A stretch of DNA of 16,617 nt from UMGS1071 sp045638545 (lineage in GTDB: Bacteria > Bacillota > Clostridia > Oscillospirales > Acutalibacteraceae): assembly GCA_045638545.1 (NCBI GenBank), contig JAZUBL010000052.1:1-16617 (forward strand), read 5' to 3'. Under the pieces are notes generated by a model, which saw nothing but the letters and a program-made list of their open reading frames with translations, had not been told where the DNA came from and searched no databases. Positions 6,770 to 13,921 of this stretch are shown here, piece by piece. The translations under genes and the position numbers were made by a program. Position 1 is the first letter of the stretch. Each line of letters begins with the position of its first letter.

Positions 6770-7789
6770 ATGAAACAGCAACTGGAAAGCATTCGCGAGA
6801 TTGCTTTAAAAGAGCTGGCAGAAACACAGGACCAGAAGGCGCTGGATGATCTGCGCGTTAAGTACCTTGGTAAAAAAGGTGAGCTGACAGCGATCCTCAA
6901 GCAGATGGGCAAGCTTTCTGCTGAAGAAAGACCGGTAATCGGTCAACTGGCAAACGAGGTGCGCAGCAGCATTGAAGACTGCCTTGCAGAGCGTGTAGAA
7001 GCACTGAAGGCACAGGCAATGAAGCTCCGCCTGGAAAATGAGAAGATCGACGTAACAATGCCTGGCACACCATGCGAAATGGGCCACAAGCACCCACTGT
7101 CCATCGTTCTCGACGAGATCAAGGAGATCTTCATCGGCATGGGCTTTGAAATCGTAGACGGTCCGGAAGTAGAACTGGATTACTACAACTTTGAGGCACT
7201 GAACATTCCAAAGGATCACCCTGCAAGAGATACACAGGATACTTTCTACATTAACGATAACATCGTACTGCGCACACAGACTTCCCCTGTACAGATCCGT
7301 ACTATGGAAAATCAGAAGCCACCGGTACGCGTGATCTCCCCAGGCCGCGTTTACCGCTCTGACGCAGTAGACTCAACACACCCCCCACTGTTCCTCCAGA
7401 TGGAAGGCCTTGTTGTTGATAAGGGCATCACCTTTGCAGACCTGAAGGGCACACTGGAAACTTTCGTAAAGCGTCTGTACGGTGAGGACTCCGTTGTTCG
7501 TTTTCGTCCGCACCACTTCCCATTCACAGAGCCATCTGCTGAAGTTGACGTACAGTGCTTCAACTGCCACGGCGAAGGCTGCCGTCTGTGCAAAAACGAA
7601 GGCTGGATCGAAATTCTCGGCTGCGGCATGGTTCACCCACAGGTTCTCCGCAACTGTGGTATTGATCCGGAAGAATACAGCGGTTTTGCGTTTGGTCTTG
7701 GACTGGAGCGTGTTACAATGCGCCGCTATACCATCGACGACCTGCGTCTCTTCTACGAAAACGACGTTCGCTTCCTGAAGCAATTTTAA
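6770..7789 (+). CDS. pheS: Phenylalanine--tRNA ligase alpha subunit
   Basis: The catalytic alpha subunit of the cytosolic heterotetrameric enzyme charges tRNA-Phe. It has 339 residues, the normal length. An N-terminal coiled-coil arm (about 1-90) precedes the class II core. Motif 1 lies around HPLSIVLDEIKEIFIGMGFE (108-127), motif 2 around FRPHHFPFTEPSAEVDV (245-261), and motif 3 is FGLGLERVTMRRY (308-320). Ala307 in GFAFGLG matches the residue that sets side-chain size specificity in E. coli PheS (Ala294). Four cysteines, C263, C266, C271 and C274, form a CxxCx4CxxC cluster that could bind zinc. An AGGAAAGGA ribosome site ends 9 nt upstream. An ATG at 6760 is out of frame. Expression is controlled by the T-box leader, and pheT follows after 21 nt. 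Confidence 0.98.
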   Translation: MKQQLESIREIALKELAETQDQKALDDLRVKYLGKKGELTAILKQMGKLSAEERPVIGQLANEVRSSIEDCLAERVEALKAQAMKLRLENEKIDVTMPGTPCEMGHKHPLSIVLDEIKEIFIGMGFEIVDGPEVELDYYNFEALNIPKDHPARDTQDTFYINDNIVLRTQTSPVQIRTMENQKPPVRVISPGRVYRSDAVDSTHPPLFLQMEGLVVDKGITFADLKGTLETFVKRLYGEDSVVRFRPHHFPFTEPSAEVDVQCFNCHGEGCRLCKNEGWIEILGCGMVHPQVLRNCGIDPEEYSGFAFGLGLERVTMRRYTIDDLRLFYENDVRFLKQF

Positions 7790-7810
7790 GAGAAAGGAGT
7801 TTACTGCATT

Positions 7811-10186
7811 ATGAATCTTTCTATGAGATGGCTCAACGAGTTTGTTGACGTATCTGTTGCGCCAAGAGAATTTTCCGAAGCAATGACTATGAGCGGTTCC
7901 AAAGTGGAAAGCTATGAAATCGAAGGCGCTGAGATCAGCAACGTTGTGACCGCTAAAATTGTAGACATCAAACCACACGAGGACTCCGATCATCTGGTAG
8001 TATGCCAGGTTGATATCGGCGCAGGTGAGCCGATCCAGATTGTAACAGGCGCTTCCAACCTGAAGGTTGGCGACGTTGTGCCTGCTGCTCTGCACAACTC
8101 CACTCTGCCAGGCGGCGTGAAGATCAAGAAGGGCAAGCTCCGCGGCGTAGAGAGCAACGGTATGCTCTGCTCCCTTGGCGAGCTTGGTCTGACAGTGAAC
8201 GACTTCCCGAATGCAATTGAAAACGGTATTTTCGTTCTCGATGAGGAAGTTGAACTGGGCATGCCGATCTGCGAGGCAATCGGCTTCAACGATACAAAGG
8301 TTGAATTTGAAATTACATCCAACAGACCGGACTGCTTCTCCGTGATCGGTCTGGCACGTGAAGCAGCAGCTACTTTTAATAAGGAACTGAAGCTCCACAC
8401 ACCAGTTGTAAAGGGCGGCCACGGCTCCTGCAAGGACCTGCTGGACGTTGCAATTGAAGCACCGGAACTGTGCTCCGTTTACAGCGCAAAGGTTGTAAAG
8501 AACGTTCGTGTAAAGCCATCCCCACGCTGGATGCGTGAGCGTCTCCGCGCAATGGGCGTTCGTCCAATCAACAACATCGTTGACATTACAAACTATGTAA
8601 TGCTGGAGTACGGCCAGCCAATGCACGCATTTGACCTGCGTTTCATCGACGAAAGCAAGATCCGTGTTCGTCTGGCAAAGGAAGGCGAGACTATTACAAC
8701 ACTGGACGGCGTAGAGCGCAAGCTGGCTGCTGACAACCTGGTAATTGCTGACGCTAACAAGCCGGTTGCAATCGCTGGCGTTATGGGCGGCGAATACAGC
8801 GGCATTATGGACGACACAACTACCATCGTATTTGAGTCTGCCTGCTTTGACGGCGCTTCCGTTCGTACAACTGCAAGAGACCACGGTATGCGTACAGACT
8901 CCTCCTCCCGCTTTGAGAAGGGTCTTGATTTCCACAACTGCATTCCTGCACTGGAGCGTGCTTGCGAGCTCGTTGAGCTCCTCGATGCCGGTGACGTAAT
9001 GGATGACATCATCCTGGACGATAAGTCCACAGAAAACCAGGTTGTAATTCCGCTGAACGCAGAGTGGGTTAACAATTTCCTGGCAACAGAGCTCTCTGAG
9101 GACGAAATGAAGGCAATCCTCACAAAGATCGATTGCAAGTTCGACGGCAACAACATTCTCGTTCCAACTTTCCGTCCTGACCTTCTGGACAAGTGTGACA
9201 TCGCAGAAGAAATCGTTCGCTTCTACGGCTACAACAACGTACCTTCCACAGCAGTCAGCGGCGGCGCACAGGGCAAGTACTCTGCACGTCAGAAGTTCGA
9301 CGCTGAGATCTCCCGCACTATGCTGGCACTTGGTCTCAATGAGATCATGACATACTCCTTCATCAGTCCAAAGTACTATGACAAGATCCTCATGCCGCAG
9401 GACAGCGAACTGCGCAATTCTGTTGTGATCTCCAACCCACTGGGTGAAGATACCAGCATCATGCGTACTGTTGCACTGCCTTCCATGATGGAAACTCTGG
9501 CAAGAAACTACCACAACCGTAACGAAGAAGCTGCACTCTTTGAGCTGGCTTCCGAGTACATCCCAACTACACCAGACCAGCTCCCTGTGGAGAAGACAAC
9601 TCTCATCGGCGGTCTCTACGGCAAGAAAGCTGACTTCTTCACTGTAAAGGGCATTGTAGAGCAGCTGTTCAAGAACCTGTCTGTATACGGTTGTGAGTTT
9701 GAGGCTTCCTCCGATGAATTCGCTTACCACCCAGGCAGATGCGCTGTGATTACAAAGGACGGCGTTCGCGTTGGTGTTCTGGGCGAAGTTCACCCAATGG
9801 CTGCTGAAAACTACAAGATGGACTGCCGTGTTGTTTCCTTCTCTCTCGACGCTGACAAGCTGTTTGAAATTGCAGAACCGGAAAAGACATACACTCCACT
9901 GCCAAAGTTCCCTGCAGTTACCCGTGACCTTGCACTCCTCTGTGACGAGAACATGACTGTTCGCACACTGGAAAAGGCAATCATCAAGGGTGCAGGCACT
10001 TATCTCGAGCACATCAAGCTGTTTGACGTTTACCAGGGCGCACAGATTGAAGCAGGCAAAAAGAGCGTTGCGTTCAGCGTAACACTCCGCTCCGCAGAAT
10101 CCACTCTGACAGACGAAATTTCCAACCGCGTTGTTGCCGATATTATGGCAGAACTGGAAAAAACAGGCGCTGTTCTTCGCTCCTAA
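7811..10186 (+). CDS. pheT: Phenylalanine--tRNA ligase beta subunit
   Basis: This 791-residue beta subunit partners PheS and provides tRNA binding and editing. Domains in order: an OB-fold tRNA-binding domain (about 42-156, with IVTGASNLKVGD and GKLRGVESNGMLCS), B3/B4 editing (about 205-375), the B5 DNA-binding-like domain (about 405-470), a non-catalytic class II core (about 480-690), and the C-terminal anticodon-binding FDX-ACB domain (about 695-790, with FPAVTRDLALL and SVTLRSAESTLTDEI). GGAG lies 11 nt before the ATG, slightly far but with no better start. The codons are strongly biased (AAC, GAC, TTC, ACA, CCA), as expected for a highly expressed gene. No clear terminator follows, so transcription may continue into ireB. 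Confidence 0.98.
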   Translation: MNLSMRWLNEFVDVSVAPREFSEAMTMSGSKVESYEIEGAEISNVVTAKIVDIKPHEDSDHLVVCQVDIGAGEPIQIVTGASNLKVGDVVPAALHNSTLPGGVKIKKGKLRGVESNGMLCSLGELGLTVNDFPNAIENGIFVLDEEVELGMPICEAIGFNDTKVEFEITSNRPDCFSVIGLAREAAATFNKELKLHTPVVKGGHGSCKDLLDVAIEAPELCSVYSAKVVKNVRVKPSPRWMRERLRAMGVRPINNIVDITNYVMLEYGQPMHAFDLRFIDESKIRVRLAKEGETITTLDGVERKLAADNLVIADANKPVAIAGVMGGEYSGIMDDTTTIVFESACFDGASVRTTARDHGMRTDSSSRFEKGLDFHNCIPALERACELVELLDAGDVMDDIILDDKSTENQVVIPLNAEWVNNFLATELSEDEMKAILTKIDCKFDGNNILVPTFRPDLLDKCDIAEEIVRFYGYNNVPSTAVSGGAQGKYSARQKFDAEISRTMLALGLNEIMTYSFISPKYYDKILMPQDSELRNSVVISNPLGEDTSIMRTVALPSMMETLARNYHNRNEEAALFELASEYIPTTPDQLPVEKTTLIGGLYGKKADFFTVKGIVEQLFKNLSVYGCEFEASSDEFAYHPGRCAVITKDGVRVGVLGEVHPMAAENYKMDCRVVSFSLDADKLFEIAEPEKTYTPLPKFPAVTRDLALLCDENMTVRTLEKAIIKGAGTYLEHIKLFDVYQGAQIEAGKKSVAFSVTLRSAESTLTDEISNRVVADIMAELEKTGAVLRS

Positions 10187-10199
10187 TTTTATTTAAGCC

Positions 10200-10228
10200 T
10201 TGTATTTCTTACAATTTTGTTGTATGAT
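10200..10228 (+). promoter_or_regulatory. Possible promoter for ireB
   Basis: TTGTAT (10200-10205), a 17-bp spacer and TATGAT (10223-10228). The match is moderate, 38 nt upstream of the ireB ATG, inside an AT-rich pheT-ireB gap. It would let ireB be expressed independently of tRNA-Phe charging. Confidence 0.5.
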
Positions 10229-10265
10229 AATATAAATAGGTTTTCAGAACCCGGAGGTGTGATAT

Positions 10266-10508
10266 ATGGACATGACAATGACATTTTCCTTCAATGATAA
10301 TCATGATGCAGATATTAAAAATACACTGCTCATCGTATATAATGCATTGAAAGAGAAAGGCTATAACCCAATCAATCAGATCGTTGGTTATATTCTTTCT
10401 GAAGACCCAACATATATTACAACACATAACAATGCACGCAGCCTCATCCGTAAAATTGACCGCGATGAACTGCTGCAGATTTTAGTGAAGTCATATCTGA
10501 AGGGTTAA
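10266..10508 (+). CDS. ireB: IreB-family regulatory phosphoprotein (UPF0297)
   Basis: This is an 80-residue cytosolic protein of the IreB/YrzL (DUF965, UPF0297) family. Family features are NTLLIVYNALKEKGYNPINQ, then IVGYILSEDPTYITTHNNAR and a basic/acidic C-terminal helix. In Enterococcus faecalis IreB is phosphorylated by the Ser/Thr kinase IreK on N-terminal threonines and affects cephalosporin resistance. Here Thr4 and Thr6 are candidates by position, which is inference. GGAGG lies 8 nt before the ATG. In many Firmicutes this gene sits between alaS and ruvX. Here it follows pheT and precedes an unrelated small gene. Kinase and phosphatase partners are not in the window. Confidence 0.94.
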   Translation: MDMTMTFSFNDNHDADIKNTLLIVYNALKEKGYNPINQIVGYILSEDPTYITTHNNARSLIRKIDRDELLQILVKSYLKG

Positions 10509-10512
10509 TTGG

Positions 10513-10550
10513 AAAAGCTATTGTGCCATTTTACGGGCATAATAGCTTTT
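10513..10550 (+). terminator. Intergenic hairpin between ireB and the 102-aa gene (weak terminator or attenuator)
   Basis: A 15-bp stem, AAAAGCTATTGTGCC (10513-10527) with GGCATAATAGCTTTT (10536-10550), has one G-T pair and an 8-nt loop. The run of T after it is short (four within the stem arm, then G), so termination may be partial. It starts 4 nt after the ireB stop. Confidence 0.65.
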
Positions 10551-10595
10551 GTTAATACGAGTAAGCGTTTGGCAGAGTGAAAGGAGATAGTTTGA

Positions 10596-10904
10596 ATGAG
10601 TGCACAGAAGAATACATTCCCAATGTACAAAGAGAAACCACTGGTTCGCAGCGGCGATACCATTTACTATGGCAGCATGCAGGATCCTTACGTGATCAAG
10701 ATGACTGTTAAGAGCTATAAAAAGGTTGGCAATGAAGATGTTGCAGATAAAATTGCAATTCAGCTGCTTTCCACCGATATGAACCTGAGCCCACGCAAGC
10801 AGGTTGTAAAGTCCAGCGAAAAGAACGGTCTGTTCCTGGCAATGGACATTGCAGAAGCATGGCTGGAGCGCAGCCTTTCTCAGGCAGAAAAAGATCAGGC
10901 TTAA
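10596..10904 (+). CDS. Conserved-looking hypothetical protein, 102 aa
   Basis: I do not recognise this family. The protein is soluble, 102 residues, with no signal peptide or membrane segment. The first half looks beta-rich (SGDTIYYGSMQDPYVIKMTVKS, split by Pro and Gly), with many lysines. The second half ends in an amphipathic helix (LFLAMDIAEAWLERSLSQAEK). AAGGAG at 10581-10586 sits 9 nt before the ATG, and codon use matches neighbouring genes, so it is very likely translated. It follows ireB across a hairpin and is closed by a strong terminator. Ribosome, nucleic acid or cell-envelope signalling roles are all possible. Nothing in the sequence decides. Confidence 0.85.
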   Translation: MSAQKNTFPMYKEKPLVRSGDTIYYGSMQDPYVIKMTVKSYKKVGNEDVADKIAIQLLSTDMNLSPRKQVVKSSEKNGLFLAMDIAEAWLERSLSQAEKDQA

Positions 10905-10913
10905 CCTTTGCAT

Positions 10914-10953
10914 AAAAAAATCCCGGTGTCACATTGGTGCACCGGGATTTTTT
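10914..10953 (+). terminator. Rho-independent terminator after the 102-aa gene (could act both ways)
   Basis: AAAAAATCCCGGTG pairs perfectly with CACCGGGATTTTTT (10940-10953) across an 11-nt loop. It has A-rich and T-rich flanks, so it can end transcripts from either side. It begins 10 nt after the stop codon. Confidence 0.93.
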
Positions 10954-11030
10954 CTGCGCATTTTACACAAACAGCTTCATTAAAGTTATGCATAAAACTT
11001 GATTTGTAATTTTAACAGATTCAATTAAAT

Positions 11031-11067
11031 AAAAAAAGACGGTGACCCGCTTTGGCAGGCCGCCGTC
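11031..11067 (-). terminator. Rho-independent terminator of the 75-aa gene
   Basis: On the minus strand GACGGCGGCCTGC (11055-11067) pairs with GCGGGTCACCGTC (11038-11050) over a CAAA loop, with two G-U pairs and one mismatch, followed by seven T. It starts 8 nt after the stop codon. With the terminator at 10914-10953 it separates convergent transcription units. Confidence 0.88.
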
Positions 11068-11074
11068 TTTTCAA

Positions 11075-11302
11075 TTACAGAGCTTTCTTTACGTTGTTGA
11101 TGAACTTCAGGTCAGATGGCTTCAGAGTCATAGCTGCGCCCTGTGGGTTCTGGCCTGGCTTTGTTACGATCACTTCGATCTTTGTACCTGGCTCCAGATC
11201 GCCGCCAAATACCTTTCTGATAAAGCCAAAGAATTCTGGATGATTGCCTGTGAACTCGCTCTTGGAGTCCCAAACCTTTTTCAGTGCAAATGGATTCAGC
11301 AT
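11075..11302 (-). CDS. Small hypothetical protein, 75 aa
   Basis: A short soluble protein, MLNPFALKKVWDSK onward, with no recognised domain. An N-terminal helical part (WDSKSEFTGNHPEFFGFIRK) leads into a likely beta hairpin with GTKIEVIVTKPGQNPQG and a C-terminal segment LKPSDLKFINNVKKAL. The open frame extends upstream to 11488, but AAAGGAG at 11313-11319, 10 nt before this ATG, fixes the start. The promoter at 11363-11392 also excludes the longer form, because that form would begin upstream of the promoter and inside purD. It is a single-gene unit with its own promoter and terminator, on the same strand as the purine operon upstream. The function is unknown. Confidence 0.85.
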   Translation of the reverse strand: MLNPFALKKVWDSKSEFTGNHPEFFGFIRKVFGGDLEPGTKIEVIVTKPGQNPQGAAMTLKPSDLKFINNVKKAL

Positions 11303-11362
11303 AGTTAAAATTCTCCTTTGAATTAAAATTCCTTCTAAACAGTTTATGTATTCTGTATATAG

Positions 11363-11392
11363 AATATACCATAAACCGACAATCTTTTGCAA
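11363..11392 (-). promoter_or_regulatory. Promoter of the 75-aa gene
   Basis: The minus strand has TTGCAA (11387-11392), an 18-bp spacer and TATATT (11363-11368), with extended -10 TGG before the hexamer. The predicted start near 11356 gives a leader of about 55 nt. Confidence 0.75.
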
Positions 11393-11402
11393 GCGATAAA
11401 CG

Positions 11403-11436
11403 AAAAAAGGAAGCACTTTTTCAAGTACTTCCTTTT
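11403..11436 (-). terminator. Rho-independent terminator of the purine operon
   Basis: On the minus strand AAAAGGAAGTACTT (11423-11436) pairs with AAGTGCTTCCTTTT (11405-11418) over a GAAA tetraloop, with one U-G pair, ending in a run of T. It starts 11 nt after the purD stop. Confidence 0.93.
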
Positions 11437-11447
11437 CTATCATATAC

Positions 11448-12710
11448 TTACACCTTACCGATATCGCGGCGGTAGTGTACGCCTTCAAACTGGATCTTTT
11501 CCACTGCAGCGTATGCGTTTGCCAGTGCTTCTTCCAGATCCTTACCCATAGCTGTTACACCAAGTACACGGCCGCCGTTTGTGTAGAACTTGCCGTCCTT
11601 CTTCACTGTACCAGCATGGTATACAGTTGCGCCTTCAACCTGGCCATTGTCGTCCATACCGAACATTTCAATGCCCTTCTTGTATTCCTGCGGATAACCG
11701 CCGGAAGCCATAACAACGCAGGCTGCAGTCTCTTCAGACCACTCAATGTTCACATCTGCCAGAGTTTCGTCTGCACATGCAACGATGATGTCTACCAGAT
11801 CTGTCTTCAGTCTTGGCAGAACAACCTGTGTTTCCGGATCACCGAAGCGAGCATTGTACTCAATCACCTTCGGGCCGTTTGGTGTCAGCATCAGGCCAAA
11901 GTAGAGACAACCCTTGAATGGTCTGCCCTCTTTGTTCATTGCTTCCATTGTTGGAATGAAGATAGTATCGTAACACTCTTTTGCCATTGCCTCATCATAG
12001 AATGGGTTCGGGCTGATTGTACCCATACCGCCTGTATTGAGGCCCTGGGCGTTGTCCAGTGCACGTTTGTGGTCTTTAGAGGAAACCATTGGTACCAGTG
12101 TCTTACCGTCTGTAAATGCCAGTACGGAAACCTCAGGGCCTGTGATGAACTCTTCTACAACGATCTTGTTGCCGGAAGCGCCGAATACCTTGTCTTCCAT
12201 AATGGAGTTTACAGCATCTACAGCTTCTTCAAAGTTCTGTGCAATAATAACACCCTTGCCCAGTGCAAGGCCGTCTGCCTTTACAACGATTGGGAATACG
12301 TTGTTCTTCTCGATAAAATCGATTGCATCCTTGGAGTTATCAAATACATCATATCCAGCTGTTGGAATGTTGTACTTCTTCATCAGATCCTTAGAGAATA
12401 CTTTACTTGCTTCGATGATTGCTGCTGCTGCGTTTGGACCAAATGCCTTGATGCCTGCTGCTTCTACAGCGTCAACCATGCCTGCTGCCAGCGGATCATC
12501 CGGTGCTACGAAAACGAGATCGATCTGGTTTTCTTTTGCAAATGTAACAACACCGTCGATGTCCATTGCTTTAATATCTACGCACTCTGCATCGCAGGAA
12601 ATACCGCCATTACCTGGTGCACAGTACAGCTTTTCCAGTTTTGGGCTTTCCAGCAGCTTACGAACGATCGCATGCTCGCGGCCGCCGCCGCCAACTACTA
12701 AAATTTTCAT
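11448..12710 (-). CDS. purD: Phosphoribosylamine--glycine ligase (GAR synthetase)
   Basis: This cytosolic ATP-grasp enzyme joins phosphoribosylamine and glycine to GAR, the second step of de novo purine synthesis. It has 420 residues, the normal length. The N-domain starts with VVGGGGREHA (5-14). The ATP-grasp part has KADGLALGKGV (144-154), NTGGMGTISP (225-234) and EYNARFGDPETQVVLPRL (284-301). The common VGPEAPL motif is VAPDDPLAAG here, a modest change. GGAGG lies 8 nt before the ATG and touches the stop region of the upstream gene, with 17 nt between genes. It is the last gene of the operon. Confidence 0.97.
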   Translation of the reverse strand: MKILVVGGGGREHAIVRKLLESPKLEKLYCAPGNGGISCDAECVDIKAMDIDGVVTFAKENQIDLVFVAPDDPLAAGMVDAVEAAGIKAFGPNAAAAIIEASKVFSKDLMKKYNIPTAGYDVFDNSKDAIDFIEKNNVFPIVVKADGLALGKGVIIAQNFEEAVDAVNSIMEDKVFGASGNKIVVEEFITGPEVSVLAFTDGKTLVPMVSSKDHKRALDNAQGLNTGGMGTISPNPFYDEAMAKECYDTIFIPTMEAMNKEGRPFKGCLYFGLMLTPNGPKVIEYNARFGDPETQVVLPRLKTDLVDIIVACADETLADVNIEWSEETAACVVMASGGYPQEYKKGIEMFGMDDNGQVEGATVYHAGTVKKDGKFYTNGGRVLGVTAMGKDLEEALANAYAAVEKIQFEGVHYRRDIGKV

Positions 12711-12727
12711 CGCTTTATCCTCCGGTA

Positions 12728-13906
12728 TTAGTGATGGAACAGACGGCAGCCTGTAAATGCCATTGCAATATTGTACTTGTTGCAGGTCTCGATTACGTTA
12801 TCATCACGAATGGAGCCGCCTGCCTGTGCAATGAATTCAACACCGCTGCGGTGTGCGCGTTCAATGTTGTCGCCAAATGGGAAGAATGCGTCGGAACCGA
12901 GGGATACGCCGCCCTGCTCTGCCAGCCATGCCTTCTTCTCTTCACGAGTGAGAACTTCCGGCTTTACGTCGAAGAACAGTTCCCATGTGCCGTCTGCCAG
13001 TACGTCTTCGTAATCGTCAGAAATGTAAACGTCGATAGTATTATCTCTGTCTGGACGACGGATATCAGCTCTGAATGGGAGACCCATTACTTTTGGATGC
13101 TGACGGAGGAGCCAGTTGTCTGCCTTGCTGCCTGCCAGACGTGTGCAGTGGATTCTGGACTGCTGACCAGCACCGATACCGATTGCCTGGCCGTCCTTTG
13201 CATAGCAAACGGAGTTGGACTGGGTGTACTTCAGTGTAATGAGAGCGATCAGCAGGTCGCGCTTTGCATCCTCTGTGATATTCTTATTCTCTGTTACAAT
13301 GTTAGCCAGCATTTCTTCGTTGATCTCGATCTCGTTTCTACCCTGCTCAAAAGTAATGCCGAATACGTCCTTGCACTCTGTTGGCTCTGGCTTGTATGCA
13401 GGATCGATCTGAATTACATTGTAAGTGCCCTTACGCTTTGTCTTGAGGATCTCCAGTGCTTCGTCTGTGTAAGATGGAGCGATGATACCGTCGGAAACTT
13501 CTCTTGCCAGCAGAGTTGCTGTTGCTGCGTCACACTCGTCGGAGAGCGCTACGAAGTCACCGAAAGAAGACATACGGTCTGCGCCTCTTGCTCTTGCATA
13601 TGCAGTAGCCATTGGTGTCAGTTCCAGGTCGTCTACAAAGTAGATCTTCTTCAGTGTATCAGAAAGCGGTACTGCAACTGCAGCGCCTGCAGGGCTTACG
13701 TGCTTGAAAGAAGCTGCTGCCGGAAGGCCGGTTGCTTCCTTCAGCTCTTTTACCAGCTGCCAGCTGTTGAATGCGTCCAGCAGGTTGATGTAGCCTGGGT
13801 TGCCGTTGAGTACAGTGATTGGAAGGTCACTGCCGTCTTTCATAAAAATACTGGATGGTTTCTGGTTTGGGTTGCATCCATATTTCAGCATCATTTTGTT
13901 TGCCAT
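12728..13906 (-). CDS. purH: AICAR formyltransferase, stand-alone (no IMP cyclohydrolase domain)
   Basis: This enzyme transfers a formyl group from 10-formyl-tetrahydrofolate to AICAR to give FAICAR, the ninth step. The 392-residue protein corresponds to the C-terminal transformylase half of PurH. The catalytic Lys-His pair is K68-H69 in SFKHVSPAGAA, and the C-terminus has GGSIRDDNVIETC and AFTGCRLFHH. There is no MGS-like cyclohydrolase domain ahead of it: the start is fixed by GGAGG 8 nt upstream, only 15 nt after the previous stop. The missing cyclohydrolase is supplied by the preceding gene. It belongs to the known longer stand-alone transformylase family, so it is not a truncated gene. 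Confidence 0.95.
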   Translation of the reverse strand: MANKMMLKYGCNPNQKPSSIFMKDGSDLPITVLNGNPGYINLLDAFNSWQLVKELKEATGLPAAASFKHVSPAGAAVAVPLSDTLKKIYFVDDLELTPMATAYARARGADRMSSFGDFVALSDECDAATATLLAREVSDGIIAPSYTDEALEILKTKRKGTYNVIQIDPAYKPEPTECKDVFGITFEQGRNEIEINEEMLANIVTENKNITEDAKRDLLIALITLKYTQSNSVCYAKDGQAIGIGAGQQSRIHCTRLAGSKADNWLLRQHPKVMGLPFRADIRRPDRDNTIDVYISDDYEDVLADGTWELFFDVKPEVLTREEKKAWLAEQGGVSLGSDAFFPFGDNIERAHRSGVEFIAQAGGSIRDDNVIETCNKYNIAMAFTGCRLFHH

Positions 13907-13921
13907 TCTTTTTTCCTCCGA

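Noticed and set aside
7373..10012. An 879-codon open frame on the minus strand opposite pheS/pheT
   Set aside because: It is exactly antisense to the highly biased codons of pheT, has no ribosome site, and its translation is rich in Cys, His, Val and Asn in a low-complexity way. It is a by-product of codon bias in pheT.
10199..10220. TTGTA-TTTCT-TACAA hairpin after pheT as a terminator
   Set aside because: It has only five AT-rich pairs and overlaps the likely ireB promoter. It is too weak to call.
10983..11000. AAGTT-atgcataa-AACTT inverted repeat between the two convergent terminators
   Set aside because: The arms are only 5 bp in AT-rich DNA, there is no second copy, and no gene start is nearby. 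It is probably chance.
11303..11488. N-terminal extension of the 75-aa protein up to 11488
   Set aside because: It would include the promoter, the purine terminator and part of purD, and a good ribosome site lies just before the internal ATG at 11302.
11475..12701. A 408-codon open frame on the plus strand opposite purD
   Set aside because: It mirrors purD almost end to end, has no ribosome site and has abnormal composition.
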